A DNA stretch of 64,000 nucleotides from NCBI RefSeq assembly GCF_022179125.1, contig NZ_BPQG01000001.1, forward strand, positions 1-64,000, read 5' to 3'. The notes under the pieces were generated by a model that was not told where the DNA came from, did not search any database, and worked only from the letters and a program-made list of their open reading frames with translations. Origin of the DNA: Methylobacterium cerastii (GTDB lineage Bacteria > Pseudomonadota > Alphaproteobacteria > Rhizobiales > Beijerinckiaceae). This document shows positions 8,629 through 17,477 of this stretch, piece by piece. A program made the position numbers and the translations under genes. Within the stretch, counting starts at the first letter, position 1. Each line of letters begins with the position of its first letter.

Positions 8629-8973
8629 GTGTCGCAACCCCCCATCCATCTCATGATCCGGGCTCTCGCGGAGAACGGCGCCCCGGGGGCGATCGACATC
8701 GCCCAGCACGCAGTGGAGATGTTCCTCGCCGCCTCCCCGACCGATGCGGACCGCGCGCTCGCGGTCGACATCCTGCTGCGCGACCTCGCCAGCCTGCGCG
8801 GCGTCGCCCCCCACATCACCGCCTTCATCGGCCGGATCGAGATGCAGCTCGGCCGCATTCGTCGGGACGCCCTCAAGCGCCCGGCGCAACGCCCCGTGCC
8901 GGCGGATGCCGAGATGACCGAAGAGGTCGCGGCGTCCGAGGCCGAGGCCGAGCCGGCGCTCCAGGCCGCCTGA
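8629..8973 (+). CDS. Small hypothetical protein between the two BTLCP genes
   Basis: A 114-residue protein from GTG 8629, 11 bases after aggga; an in-frame start at 8545 would add 28 residues. It is helical and soluble, with a central region rich in Ala, Asp and Leu, an Arg-rich stretch (IRRDALKRPAQR), and an acidic Glu/Ala tail. There is no signal peptide or known domain. It ends 39 bases before the convergent end of the second peptidase gene. I do not recognise it. The coding call rests on codon bias and a plausible ribosome site. Confidence 0.6.
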   Translation: MSQPPIHLMIRALAENGAPGAIDIAQHAVEMFLAASPTDADRALAVDILLRDLASLRGVAPHITAFIGRIEMQLGRIRRDALKRPAQRPVPADAEMTEEVAASEAEAEPALQAA

Positions 8974-9012
8974 GCCTTCTGAGCCGCCCGATCCTCCCCA
9001 GCCGCCTGATCC

Positions 9013-9660
9013 TCAGCGGTTGGCGGTGGTGATAGGCGAGGTGACGCCGCCGAGCGACACCCAGGCGACGGCGTCCTGGCTTTCGCGCTTGATGAAGGTG
9101 TAGCCGGTGCGGTGCCAGGGTAGGATCTGGCTGGTCTTGTTGTCGAGCACGAGGTCGCCGCGATCGGTGATCAGGGTGAGGACGGCGTGGCCCTCGCCCT
9201 TCTCGTCGATGACCACGGTCATCCGCATGGCGCGGCGCGGCAGGCCGGCGCGGGCGAGCAGGCTGCGCTTGAGCAGCTGGAAGTCCTCGCAATCGCCCGA
9301 GCCGTCCTCGGCGAGGTCCCAACGGTCCGGCACCCCGAGGTGGTCCATGTCGGTCACCGGCGTCACCGTGGCGTTGACGCGGCGGTTGACCGTCTGGATC
9401 GTGTTCCAGATCGCGGGGGTCATCGCGATGCGGGCGGGCTCGGCGGCGTTGACCGCACACTCGGCCGGGTAGGTCTGGCAGAACGTCACCCAGGCCAGGA
9501 TCGGCTTGGCGACGCCGACCGGCGCGGCCGCGATGGTGGGGGCGGGCAGCGAGGCCAGGGTCTGCGCGGCGACCGGCGCCACGCCGGCGGCGAGGAGGGC
9601 GAACAGCCCGAGGCCGAGCGCCCGGATCCCCGTTCCCTTGCTGCTGAACACCCGGCCCAT
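9013..9660 (-). CDS. Bacterial transglutaminase-like cysteine peptidase (BTLCP), copy 2
   Basis: A 215-residue paralogue of the gene at 7636-8325. Residues 1-32 form a clear signal peptide ending A-A-Q. The triad Cys124 (G-D-C-E-D-F-Q), His158 (G-E-G-H-A-V-L) and Asp173 (V-L-D-N-K) has the same spacing as in copy 1, and both copies end in T-A-N-R. The mature protein is predicted to be periplasmic. The two copies share orientation and flank one small plus-strand gene, which suggests local duplication. The substrate is unknown. Confidence 0.87.
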   Translation of the reverse strand: MGRVFSSKGTGIRALGLGLFALLAAGVAPVAAQTLASLPAPTIAAAPVGVAKPILAWVTFCQTYPAECAVNAAEPARIAMTPAIWNTIQTVNRRVNATVTPVTDMDHLGVPDRWDLAEDGSGDCEDFQLLKRSLLARAGLPRRAMRMTVVIDEKGEGHAVLTLITDRGDLVLDNKTSQILPWHRTGYTFIKRESQDAVAWVSLGGVTSPITTANR

Positions 9661-10139
9661 CGCCCAAACCCTCCGTCGATGGAGGCACGATGGGCCCGCG
9701 CGCCCTCCACGGCGCTGAAGCCGATACGAGCAATTTTATCGATTCGCCGCCGCCGTCGGCGCGCCTCGCAACAGCCCGAACCGGACGCTTTGGCGACCCG
9801 GCGGATTGTCGGCATCGCGTAGAGGATCGGGAAACCCTGTGCGGCCGCCGCGGTCGCCGTCCGATCGATCCGAAATTCCGATGCGGGACGTCAAACGCAG
9901 CGATCGGACGCGATCCGACCGAGCGAGCGGCCGACTCGGCAAAGGCGATCACCGTTCAGGTCGGGCTTGATGAATGAGAAGGGTTTTCGGACGGCGGCGT
10001 GCGTGCGATCCGGCAAAACCGCATCGTCTGCTCGATTCGCAGAATCAATCGGCAATGACGTGGTGACCGCGACGCGTCCGCCCCGGCGGCGGCGGCCACA
10101 ACCAAGTCGCCGAAGCGTTCGGCCCCGGCCGCCGCGTGC
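9661..10139. other. 479-base intergenic region between two minus-strand genes
   Basis: No supported gene. A bulged inverted repeat lies at 9982-10020 (ggttttcgga / tccg-gc-aaaacc). It is downstream of the PilZ gene on its own strand, so it may be that transcript's terminator, although it is about 120 bases from the stop. An A/T-rich patch near 9731-9742 (gcaattttatcg) could be part of the promoter of the BTLCP gene at 9660. Short frames here have poor codon character. Confidence 0.4.
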
Positions 10140-10766
10140 TTAGAGCGTCATGCCTTCGTGGAAGCGGTCGGGGGAGAGCGGCAGCATGAACTGCACGCCG
10201 AACCCGCCTTCGAAGTAGCGCACGAGCTTGCCGGGCGTGGTGCCGATCGTCAACGTCGTGCCCAGCGGCGGCGCGCTGAGGCTGGCCAGGGCGACGCCCG
10301 ACATCGAGATATCGATGACCCGCGCCTTGATCTCGCGCCCGCTCTCCAGCCGCACGACCACCGCCGGCTGCTTGGGCACGATGCGCTCGTGGGTCCGGCC
10401 CTCGGGCAGGCCGAGCATCTCGCGGTTGGCGAGCCAGGTGAGCTGCGAGGCGATCTTGTCGCGCTTGCGCGGCGTCGCCGACAGCTGGATCGCGAAGCCG
10501 CCCTTGGGATGGCGCGCGATGACGCCCTCGATCCGGCCGATATGCTCGAGGTACAGCACCACGCGCTCGCCGAGCTCACCCACCACCGCGCAGGTCAGAC
10601 GGACGCCGCCGGGCGACATGTCGACGGTCTGACACGGATATTCGCGGCGGTCGGACAGCATGTAGCGGCCGAGCAGGGAGACCGGCACGCGCTGATGGCG
10701 TCGCAGGTCGGAGGCCTGCGCGAGGCGCAGTGTCGTCGTTCCCGCTGAGTTCTGCGCCATCATCAT
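10140..10766 (-). CDS. Tandem PilZ-domain protein (probable c-di-GMP receptor)
   Basis: A 208-residue cytoplasmic protein with two PilZ-like domains. The first, about residues 15-110, begins with R-R-H-Q-R and has D-M-S-P-G-G, which match the RxxxR and D/NxSxxG c-di-GMP-binding motifs. The second, about 120-205, has H-E-R and D-I-S-M-S-G; its Arg motif is incomplete and may not bind. The start at one of three consecutive Met codons (10766) is chosen because the preceding ~100 bases are A/T-rich and promoter-like. It probably links c-di-GMP to motility or surface traits. The BTLCP genes nearby could belong to the same biology, but this is only proximity. Confidence 0.85.
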   Translation of the reverse strand: MMMAQNSAGTTTLRLAQASDLRRHQRVPVSLLGRYMLSDRREYPCQTVDMSPGGVRLTCAVVGELGERVVLYLEHIGRIEGVIARHPKGGFAIQLSATPRKRDKIASQLTWLANREMLGLPEGRTHERIVPKQPAVVVRLESGREIKARVIDISMSGVALASLSAPPLGTTLTIGTTPGKLVRYFEGGFGVQFMLPLSPDRFHEGMTL

Positions 10767-10924
10767 CGCGGGAATAGTCGGTCCGTCGTTGCTCGCTCGC
10801 TCGCAAAACCTAGCAATTATCTGGTTACGAAAACCTTGTTCCAGGCACACAATCTGAGGTTTCTTGCTCAAGGTGCCTGTTCAATTTTCTCGCGTCAGTT
10901 CTGCGGCCGGCGTCTCCGCTGCTT

Positions 10925-11575
10925 TCAGACCCGTCCGCCGCGGTGGACCATGAGGTGCCCGCGACGGAACGGGGTGCTGTCGTTGGCCGGCGGGGGGAAG
11001 GCGCCGAACGCCCCGGCTTCGAGGCCCGCGAGATCGAGGACCGAGTCGTCGCCCTGCGGCCCATCGTGGAGGGCGTCGGGCATGGGCCGAGCCAGCATCC
11101 GCAGGGAGAGCGTGTCGAGGCGCACGAGCGGACGCAGGCCGAGCCAGGTCGGCGGGGCGACGGGGCTCAGCGCGCCGAGCGCCCGCGCCTGGGTGCGCCC
11201 GCGGTGGCGGAGCGGCAGCAGGAGGAATTCGAGGTCGACGGTCTCGCCGTCCGTGTTGGTGCCGCGCAGGCCCGCGACGACGCCGATCGCGTCCGCCGCC
11301 ACCGTCTCGACCATCCGCCAGGGGTCCGCCGAGGCCTCGCCCCAGAGGGCGGACAGGTGCGCGGCCCGCAACTCCCGCCCGAACAGGGCGCAGACGCGGG
11401 TGCCGGCGAGCCGCAGGGTCGCGGTCCGGTGCGGCATGTCGAGTTCGAGGATCAGGCTGTCGGCCAGCAAATGGCGGATCGCGCCGGGTTCGATCTCGGA
11501 GCGCTCCGGGGCGCAGCGCTGCCCGCGAAGCCGGTCCCAGTAGCTGTAAAGCATGCGGCTGGTCGGATGCTTCAT
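10925..11575 (-). CDS. PAS_5-family (PAS-like) protein
   Basis: A 216-residue protein resembling the alphaproteobacterial PAS_5 family, single-domain PAS-like proteins of unknown role. The family pattern is visible as an N-terminal L-Y-S-Y-W-D-R-L-R-G, then L-I-L-E-L, T-R-V-C-A-L-F-G-R-E-L and a C-terminal H-L-M-V-H-R-G-G-R. There is no signal peptide, membrane segment or output domain. The Met at 11575 is preferred to the in-frame codon at 11650 because the family begins just before the L-Y-S-Y-W motif. It is divergent from the RNA/rhomboid region. Confidence 0.75.
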   Translation of the reverse strand: MKHPTSRMLYSYWDRLRGQRCAPERSEIEPGAIRHLLADSLILELDMPHRTATLRLAGTRVCALFGRELRAAHLSALWGEASADPWRMVETVAADAIGVVAGLRGTNTDGETVDLEFLLLPLRHRGRTQARALGALSPVAPPTWLGLRPLVRLDTLSLRMLARPMPDALHDGPQGDDSVLDLAGLEAGAFGAFPPPANDSTPFRRGHLMVHRGGRV

Positions 11576-11738
11576 CGGTGTCCCGGACTGATGCGCGGCG
11601 GCGTGGCGATCGGTGCCGCTTCGGAACACCTTCGATCTCTCGTGGTGCATCCAGCGGCTGTTCGACCGTCACGGTGCACAACCTACGCCCGGGGTCACGG
11701 CCAAGCTCGCGCAACCCTTCGTTAAGGTTAAGCGGAGG

Positions 11739-11767
11739 TTGACGTTGCACGCCGGGCGGCCCTGCGA
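11739..11767 (+). promoter_or_regulatory. Possible sigma-70-type promoter for the candidate RNA
   Basis: ttgacg at 11739-11744 matches a consensus -35 box. The -10 position about 17 bases on is G/C-rich (ctgcga region), so the match is incomplete. It is listed because a structured region and a strong terminator follow at the right distance. Confidence 0.3.
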
Positions 11768-11774
11768 GACAGTG

Positions 11775-11964
11775 TTCACGAAAGCGTGACGGTTCGGGTC
11801 GCCCCGACGCCGTCACGTCTCCGGGTCGCCTTTGCGAGGTGCGCGGAGGGATCGGGCGCCCGCGCCCCGCCGTCTCCTGGTCCGGACGGCGCCCGGCCCC
11901 GCAAGGGGTCTCGGATCCTCTGCTTCAGGGAGGTCGCCCGTTCGCGGTGCGCCTCCCTTTTTTT
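11775..11964 (+). ncRNA. Candidate structured small RNA or leader RNA ahead of the rhomboid gene
   Basis: No plus-strand gene ends within 2.8 kb upstream, yet this stretch shows strong RNA structure and ends in an intrinsic terminator. It contains: a hairpin at 11785-11817 with 8-bp arms cgtgacgg / ccgtcacg and an inner cggg / cccg stem; a c-c-c-c-GCAA-g-g-g-g hairpin near 11895-11910; long-range pairing of gaggtgcgc (11836-11844) with gtgcgcctc (11947-11955, two G-U pairs); and a final hairpin plus T-run. The size, about 135-190 nt, and long closing stem are 6S-like, but I cannot match a 6S consensus. A cis-acting leader for the rhomboid gene is the alternative. The 5' end is uncertain. Confidence 0.45.
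11928..11964 (+). terminator. Strong intrinsic terminator upstream of the rhomboid gene
   Basis: Arms gggagg-t-cgc and gcgcctccc form a 9-bp stem with a one-base bulge and an 11-base loop, followed at once by seven T residues (11958-11964). This is the best rho-independent terminator in the window. It lies 78 bases before the rhomboid start, so it ends a separate short transcript or attenuates the rhomboid mRNA. Confidence 0.8.
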
Positions 11965-12042
11965 GTTCGCCGGCCGCCGTTCCGGCCGTCGCCGCGGCCG
12001 CAGGCCCTTGCAGCGGGAGCCGTCGCCCCGACATGTGGCGCC

Positions 12043-12864
12043 ATGGATGCTTCCCCCGATCTGCCGCGCCAGGGCCGCGTGCCCGTCTTCAACATGCCGG
12101 GCGTGGTCACCGTCTCGATCGGCCTGCTGCTCGCGATCCATGCGGTCCGCGAGATCCTGCTGCCGGACGCCTGGGACATCCGCCTGGTGCTCGACCTCGC
12201 GCTGGTGCCGTCCCGCTGGACGACATGGTTCGACCCGGCCCAGGCCGACGCGGTGCTGCGCGCGGCGAGCGAGGCCGGCGACGCGCAGTTCGCCGCCGCG
12301 CGCGAGGGCTTCGCCCGCTACGTGCTCAGCGAGCCCGGCGCCTACCCGTGGAGCTTCGCCACCTACGGCCTGCTGCACGGCTCATGGATGCACGTGATCT
12401 TCAACAGCGTCTGGCTCGCGGCCTTCGGCTCGCCGGTGGCGCGGCGCTGCGGCGCCTGGCGCTTCGGGCTGATCGCGCTGGCCGGGACGGTCGCGGGCGG
12501 AGCGCTGCATGTCGCGATCGACCCGCTGAGTTCTTCGCCGCTGATCGGCGCGTCTGCCGGCGTGTCGGCGCTGATGGCGGCCGCCGCGCGCTTCGTGTTC
12601 CAGCCGCCGGCGGCGGGCTACGGGACGCAGGCCTGGCAGCTGCCGCCGCACCGTCCGGCCGAGACCGTGCCGGAGCTTTTGCGCAACCGCACCGCGGTGA
12701 CGTTCCTGGTCATCTGGCTGGCGACGAACCTGCTGTTCGGCCTGATCACCCTGCCGCTCGGCGCCGAGAACGCGGCGGTCGCGTGGGACGCCCACCTCGG
12801 CGGCTTCGTCGTCAGCTTCCTGATGTTCCCGTTCGTGGACCCGCAGGCACGACCGCCGCGGTAG
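12043..12864 (+). CDS. Rhomboid-family intramembrane serine protease
   Basis: A 273-residue membrane protease. The catalytic dyad is Ser171 in G-A-S-A-G-V-S and His251 in D-A-H-L-G-G-F. The L-H-G-S-W-M-H-V-I-F-N segment supplies the conserved His and Asn of the oxyanion region. About six membrane helices run between residues 20 and 265. The frame is open back to 11839, but those codons overlap the terminator at 11928-11964, so the ATG at 12043 is chosen. Substrates of bacterial rhomboids are mostly unknown and no obvious one is adjacent. Confidence 0.88.
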   Translation: MDASPDLPRQGRVPVFNMPGVVTVSIGLLLAIHAVREILLPDAWDIRLVLDLALVPSRWTTWFDPAQADAVLRAASEAGDAQFAAAREGFARYVLSEPGAYPWSFATYGLLHGSWMHVIFNSVWLAAFGSPVARRCGAWRFGLIALAGTVAGGALHVAIDPLSSSPLIGASAGVSALMAAAARFVFQPPAAGYGTQAWQLPPHRPAETVPELLRNRTAVTFLVIWLATNLLFGLITLPLGAENAAVAWDAHLGGFVVSFLMFPFVDPQARPPR

Positions 12865-13095
12865 CCGGCCCGAGCCGCTTGGATGACCGGCCGCATGACG
12901 GCGGCCGACATTCCCGTTCGACGATGTGGACGCCCTCGGCAGGCGCCGCGCGCCCGGTCTTGCCATGGCGCGGCATCCGCCACACACTCGCATCGATCGC
13001 ACGGCGCGATCCGGGATCAACCCGGGCACGCCTCCGGTCCCTATGCGCGCCGCGGCTGACGGCGCGGGCGGCGTCACCTCCTGGGAGGGATCTTC

Positions 13096-13527
13096 ATGAC
13101 CATCGCACGCATCCTCGCCGAGAAAGGCGCGGACATCGTCACCATCACCCCCGAACGGACCCTCGACGAGGCGATCCATCTCCTCGCGGAGAAGCGCATC
13201 GGCGCACTCGTGGTCACCCACGGCGACGGGTCGGTCGCCGGCATCCTGTCCGAGCGCGACATCATGCGAGCGCTGGCCAAGCTCGGCGGCGGCGCCTTCG
13301 ATGCGCCGGTCTCCGCGCACATGACCGCCGAGGTCGTCACATGCAAGCGCGCCACGACGGTGGAGGACGTGATGCAGCTGATGACCGAAGGGCGCTTCCG
13401 CCACGTTCCGGTCTGCGAGGACGGCCGGCTCGTCGGCCTCATCTCCATCGGCGACGTGGTCAAGCGCCGGATCGCGGCGGTCGAGGCCGAGCACAAGGCG
13501 ATGCGCGACTACATCACGATGGCCTGA
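13096..13527 (+). CDS. Tandem CBS-domain protein
   Basis: A 143-residue cytoplasmic protein made of two CBS motifs (about residues 8-62 and 75-130) that form one Bateman module, which usually binds adenine nucleotides. Typical patterns are I-G-A-L-V-V-T, G-I-L-S-E-R-D-I and G-L-I-S-I-G-D-V-V. A good ribosome site (gggagg) lies nine bases before the ATG. No effector domain is fused, so it is a stand-alone sensor or scaffold, common in alphaproteobacteria. It converges on phoD, with stops nine bases apart. Confidence 0.92.
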   Translation: MTIARILAEKGADIVTITPERTLDEAIHLLAEKRIGALVVTHGDGSVAGILSERDIMRALAKLGGGAFDAPVSAHMTAEVVTCKRATTVEDVMQLMTEGRFRHVPVCEDGRLVGLISIGDVVKRRIAAVEAEHKAMRDYITMA

Positions 13528-13536
13528 CGCCTCCGC

Positions 13537-15108
13537 TCAAGCCAGGACGGGATCGAGGGTGACGTGCCACAGGTCGGCGTCAGCCGCGTCCTTCAGCGTC
13601 ACCGTCATCTGCTCCGTCCGCCCGTCGACGGCGACATGCCCGAAGAACTGGTAGCCTGCCGCCGGCGACAGGTTCACCTGGCCTTCCGGCGGCGCCTTCA
13701 CGAAACGCAGCTGCGGCCCGAACGTGTCGTCGAGCGTGTTCGGGCCGAAGGTGCCGGCGTGCAGCGGGCCTGAGACGAACTCCCAGAACGGCTCGAACTC
13801 CTGGAAGCGGGCCTTGTTGGGGTCGTAGTAGTGCGCGGCGGTGTAGTGCACGTCGGCCGTGAACCACACCGTGTTGCGGATGTTCGCAGCCTTGATGAAG
13901 CGCAGCAGGTCGGCGATCTCCAGCTCGCGCCCCAGGGGCGGGCCGTCGCCCTGCGCAACCGCTTCGGAGCCGAAGTTCCGGTCGCCGTCGTAGGTGACGA
14001 CGAGGCCGAGTGGCATGTCGGCGGCGATCACCTTCCAGGTCGCGCGCGACTCCATCAGCGCCCGCTTGAGCCAGGCGAGCTGCACCGGCCCGAGGAAGTA
14101 CGCGTCCGGGCCGTAGGCGGTCTGGCGGTTCTCGCCGTTCGGCCCGCGATACGAGCGCATGTCGAGCATGAACACGTCGACGAGGGGGCCGTAGGCGATC
14201 TTGCGGTAGACGCGGCCGGGCTCGGCCGGCTCGAAGCGCATCGGCATGTATTCGTGGAAGGCGCGGGACGCCCGCACCTGGAGCGCGCGCACGTTCGGGT
14301 CGGCGTACCTCTTCCTTAGGTGCTCGGCCCGGGTCAGCGGCTCGCCGGGCCACCAGTTGTTGGTGACCTCGTGGTCGTCCCATTGCGCCAGGATCGGCAC
14401 GGCGGCGTTCATCGCCAGCACGTTCGCGTCCGTCAGGTTGTATTGGTAGCGGCCGCGGAACTCGGCGAGCGTCTCGGCGGGCTTCGACACCACCTCGGTG
14501 ACGCGGTTGCGCCAGAGCGTGCCGTCAGGCAGTCGCACCTCGGCCGTGATCGGCCCGTCGGCGTAGATCGTGTCGCCGGAATGCAGGAAGAAGTCCGGGC
14601 GGTTGGCCAGCATCGCCTTGTAGATGGTCATGCCGCCGCGGGCCTCGTCGATGCCCCAGCCCTGGCCCGCCGTGTCGCCCGACCAGCAGAACGAGACCGA
14701 GCGCCGGTCGGCCGGCGCGGTGCGGAAGCGCCCGACCTGCGCCGGGCCGCGGATCGTCGGCGCCGCGAGGTCTTCGAGCCGGATCCGGTAGACGATGTCC
14801 TGCCCCGGCGGCAGGCCGGTGAGCGCAGCCTTCACGGTGCCGTCCGCCTCCGGCAGGGCGTCGGCGAAGGTGCCGCCGCGGATCTCGGCGAAGCTGTCGG
14901 TGGTGGACCATTCGACGATCGCGCGGCACGGGCGGTCGGCGCGCGCCCAGACGATCGCGGAGTCGGTGCCGACGTCGCCCGATTGCAGGCCGTGCGTGAG
15001 GATCGGCCGGTCGGCGGCGCGGCTGAGGCCCGGCCGGGCGATGCCGGACGCGAACCCGACGAGGCCGGCCCCGCCGGCGAACAGGATCTGGCGGCGGCTG
15101 GACACCAT
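13537..15108 (-). CDS. phoD: PhoD-like alkaline phosphatase / phosphodiesterase
   Basis: A 523-residue secreted phosphoesterase. The N-terminus carries a twin-arginine signal (S-R-R-Q-I-L-F followed by a Gly/Ala-rich core), consistent with Tat export of a metal-loaded enzyme. An N-terminal Fn3-like PhoD_N domain (about 40-125) precedes the metallophosphatase core, with S-G-D-T-A, H-S-G-D-T-I-Y-A-D, W-D-D-H-E-V-T-N-N-W and a late F-T-A-D-V-H-Y-T-A. These are the Asp, Asn and His metal ligands of the family. It releases phosphate from esters in the periplasm. No pho box was identified upstream. Confidence 0.92.
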   Translation of the reverse strand: MVSSRRQILFAGGAGLVGFASGIARPGLSRAADRPILTHGLQSGDVGTDSAIVWARADRPCRAIVEWSTTDSFAEIRGGTFADALPEADGTVKAALTGLPPGQDIVYRIRLEDLAAPTIRGPAQVGRFRTAPADRRSVSFCWSGDTAGQGWGIDEARGGMTIYKAMLANRPDFFLHSGDTIYADGPITAEVRLPDGTLWRNRVTEVVSKPAETLAEFRGRYQYNLTDANVLAMNAAVPILAQWDDHEVTNNWWPGEPLTRAEHLRKRYADPNVRALQVRASRAFHEYMPMRFEPAEPGRVYRKIAYGPLVDVFMLDMRSYRGPNGENRQTAYGPDAYFLGPVQLAWLKRALMESRATWKVIAADMPLGLVVTYDGDRNFGSEAVAQGDGPPLGRELEIADLLRFIKAANIRNTVWFTADVHYTAAHYYDPNKARFQEFEPFWEFVSGPLHAGTFGPNTLDDTFGPQLRFVKAPPEGQVNLSPAAGYQFFGHVAVDGRTEQMTVTLKDAADADLWHVTLDPVLA

Positions 15109-15198
15109 CGGGGCGGCTCCTCGCGGCGGTCGGGCCGGTCCCGATCCCGCACGAGGGCCGCATCGCAGGCCGATGCGACAGTCGCGTGACGCGGCGCG

Positions 15199-16188
15199 TC
15201 AGGCGCGCGCGGCCGCGGCCTGCACCATCGCCCGGATGCGGGGGACGGCGGCGCGCGTCGCCGCGTGGCCGGCGGCGATCGCCTCGGCCGCCCGGTGGAA
15301 CTCGAACTGTCCCATCGTGGCGAGGTCCGGCCCGATCGCGCAATCGGGCGGGTCCCGCTCGAGGCGCGCGCGCGAGATTCGGTCCTGCGTGATGTTGAAG
15401 GCGTCGAACATCACCCGGCCGATCCCGGGTCCAGACGGCGCGACCCTGCGATTGCGGAGGCCCGCGAGCAGGCTCCAGCGCCGGGCGCCGACCGCGGTGA
15501 CGACCTGCTCGACGGGATCGGCCGCGCCGGGCTCGATCACGCCGCCCCGCATCCGCGGGTCGCAGGCGAGGTTCACGCCCACGACAAGGTCGGCGCCCAT
15601 CGCGCGGGCCAGCGTCACCGGCACCGGGTTGACCAGCGTGCCGTCCATCAGGAGACGCCCGTCGCGCTCGACCGGCGCGAACAGGCCGGGCAGGGCGTAG
15701 GAGGCGCGCAGAGCCTCGATCAGCGATCCACGCGTGAGCCAGACCTCGTGCCCGGTTCCGAGCTCGGTGGCGACCGAGCCGAAGCCGACCGGCAGGTCGT
15801 CGACCAGGCGGTCGCCGAGGTCGCGCACCAGCCGCCGGCGTAGGTGGTCGCCGCCGATCAGCCCCGAGCCCGACAGGCGCGGGTCGAGGAGGCCCAGCAC
15901 CCGGCGGCGTGTGAGCGAAAGCGCGAACTCGGCCAGGGCGTCGAGCTTGCCCGCGGCGAAGCAGCCGCCGACCACGGCGCCGATCGAGCAGCCGGCGACG
16001 ACCGAGGGGTGGATGCCGGCCTCGTCGAGGGCGCGGATCACGCCGATATGCGCCCACCCGCGCGCGGCGCCGCCGCCGAGGGCCAGGCCGATCCGCGGCT
16101 GCCACGGCGCCGTCTCGCGCGTCGGCTCGACGGTTCCGGGAGCGATCGACGGCGCGGCGTGCCGCAGCAGGGCGTGCGCGCCGCTCAT
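15199..16188 (-). CDS. Patatin-like phospholipase (RssA type)
   Basis: A 329-residue patatin-family acyl hydrolase. The oxyanion loop G-G-G-A-A-R-G-W lies at 38-45, the nucleophile Ser68 is in G-C-S-I-G, and the dyad Asp182 is in D-G-T-L-V-N-P. The start ATG at 16188 overlaps the hisI stop by four bases (ATGA), which places it in one transcript after hisI. There is no signal peptide, so it is cytoplasmic or membrane-peripheral. The long upstream extension of the frame overlaps hisI and is rejected. The lipid substrate is unknown. Confidence 0.88.
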   Translation of the reverse strand: MSGAHALLRHAAPSIAPGTVEPTRETAPWQPRIGLALGGGAARGWAHIGVIRALDEAGIHPSVVAGCSIGAVVGGCFAAGKLDALAEFALSLTRRRVLGLLDPRLSGSGLIGGDHLRRRLVRDLGDRLVDDLPVGFGSVATELGTGHEVWLTRGSLIEALRASYALPGLFAPVERDGRLLMDGTLVNPVPVTLARAMGADLVVGVNLACDPRMRGGVIEPGAADPVEQVVTAVGARRWSLLAGLRNRRVAPSGPGIGRVMFDAFNITQDRISRARLERDPPDCAIGPDLATMGQFEFHRAAEAIAAGHAATRAAVPRIRAMVQAAAARA

Positions 16189-16601
16189 GGGCCGGCGGGG
16201 TTCAGCACCGCGCGGCCGTCCGGGTCGAGGGCGACGCTGCGGTAGAAGCAGGCGCGCCGCCCGGTGTGGCAACAGCCGCCGTCGCCGCCGACCGCGACGG
16301 TGATCAGCAGCGCGTCCTGGTCGCAATCGGTGCGCATCTCGACGACGCGCTGGACCTGGCCCGAGGTCGCACCCTTGTGCCAGAGTTCCCGGCGCGAGCG
16401 CGACCAGTACCAGGCCTCGCCGGTCTCCAGCGTCCGTCGCAGCGATTCGGCGTTCATGTGCGCGAGCATCAGCACGCGGCCGTCCTGCGCGTCGACGGCG
16501 ATGCAGGCCACGAGCCCGTCGCGGTCGAAGCGGGGCGTGAAGGCCACGCCTTCCTCGACCTCGGTACGGCTACCGGGCGGATCGAATGGGGGGACGGTCA
16601 T
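16185..16601 (-). CDS. hisI: Phosphoribosyl-AMP cyclohydrolase
   Basis: Opens the purine ring of phosphoribosyl-AMP in the third step of histidine synthesis. The 138-residue protein is stand-alone HisI without a fused HisE. It has the conserved [15 protein letters not shown], the D-C-D-Q-D Asp/Cys metal motif, and the [10 protein letters not shown] cluster whose Cys residues bind zinc. It is coupled to the patatin gene downstream. folE lies upstream on the same strand, 93 bases away, with a hairpin between them. Confidence 0.95.
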   Translation of the reverse strand: MTVPPFDPPGSRTEVEEGVAFTPRFDRDGLVACIAVDAQDGRVLMLAHMNAESLRRTLETGEAWYWSRSRRELWHKGATSGQVQRVVEMRTDCDQDALLITVAVGGDGGCCHTGRRACFYRSVALDPDGRAVLNPAGP

Positions 16602-16642
16602 CGAATGACGGTTCCTGCGCAGAGCACTCGGTCCGCGAGCAT

Positions 16643-16666
16643 CCCTCCCCCCTCTGCGGGGGAGGG
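16643..16666. repeat. G/C hairpin between folE and hisI
   Basis: A perfect 9-bp inverted repeat, ccctccccc / gggggaggg, with a six-base loop. It resembles the outer hairpins of the three-hairpin element at 23529-23619 and may be a reduced relative. There is no T-run on either strand. It could be an attenuator between folE and hisI. Confidence 0.5.
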
Positions 16667-16694
16667 AAGGGGCGGCGACGCCACATGAATGCGG

Positions 16695-17477
16695 CTACGC
16701 CTTGCCGCCGCGGACCAGCGTCAGGAACCGCACCTGCTCGCTGGCGTCCTCGCGGAAGGCGCCGCGGAACTGGGTGGTGATGGTGGAAACGCCGGCCTTC
16801 TGGACGCCGCGCATCGCCATGCAGAGATGCTCCGCCTCGACGAGGACGGCGACGCCGCGGGGCTTGAGGATGCTCTCGATCACGTCGGCGATCTGGGCGG
16901 TCATCGTCTCCTGCGTCTGCAGCCGGCGGGCGAAGGTGTCGACCACGCGGGCGAGCTTCGACAGGCCGACCACGCCCTTGGTCGGGTAGTAGGCGATGTG
17001 GGCCAGGCCCATGAACGGCACCATGTGGTGCTCGCAGTGGGAGTAGAACGGGATGTCGCGCACCAGCACGATGTCGGAATAGCCCTCGACCTCCTCGAAC
17101 ACCCGCTCGAGCAGGGCGTCCGCGTCGACCTCGTAGCCGCCGAAGAGCTGGCCGTAGGCCTTGACCACGCGGGCCGGGGTGTCGAGCAGGCCTTCGCGGT
17201 TCGGGTCGTCGCCGGCCCAGCGCAGCAGGGTGCGCACGGCGGCCTCGGCCTCCTCGCGGCTCGGGCGGGCGAGGGCGATGCCGTCGGGCACCCGCGTCGC
17301 GGATTCGGGCTTCTTCGCGATGTCCTTGGCGCCGTCCGGCGCGGCCGTCTCGGCACGGCGCTCGGCGAGGCTCGCCACCACGCGGTCGTTGTCGTTGCGC
17401 ATGACGCTCAAGCTCGGCTCGGCCTCGGGAAGGGGACGGGCGGCGCCGTAGGACAGGGATTTGAGCGCGGCATCCAT
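16695..17477 (-). CDS. folE: GTP cyclohydrolase I
   Basis: Converts GTP to dihydroneopterin triphosphate for folate and pterin synthesis. The 260-residue protein has a nonconserved N-terminal extension of about 70 residues before the domain (about 75-258). Zinc ligands are visible as Cys148 and His151 in H-C-E-H-H and Cys219 in E-H-L-C-M. Other signatures are G-L-L-D-T-P-A-R-V and V-G-L-S-K-L-A-R. The Met at 17477 is chosen because ggag lies at proper spacing; codons at 17510 and 17537 are alternatives. It is divergent from the NifU-like gene. Confidence 0.93.
   Translation of the reverse strand: MDAALKSLSYGAARPLPEAEPSLSVMRNDNDRVVASLAERRAETAAPDGAKDIAKKPESATRVPDGIALARPSREEAEAAVRTLLRWAGDDPNREGLLDTPARVVKAYGQLFGGYEVDADALLERVFEEVEGYSDIVLVRDIPFYSHCEHHMVPFMGLAHIAYYPTKGVVGLSKLARVVDTFARRLQTQETMTAQIADVIESILKPRGVAVLVEAEHLCMAMRGVQKAGVSTITTQFRGAFREDASEQVRFLTLVRGGKA

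Noticed and set aside
9736-9942. 68-codon minus-strand frame in the 9.7-9.9 kb gap
   Set aside because: No ribosome site, no domain and weak codon character; the region is better read as non-coding.
11839-12042. Rhomboid start at 11839
   Set aside because: It would place a strong terminator and its hairpin (11928-11964) inside the coding sequence and adds a non-family Arg/Pro leader.
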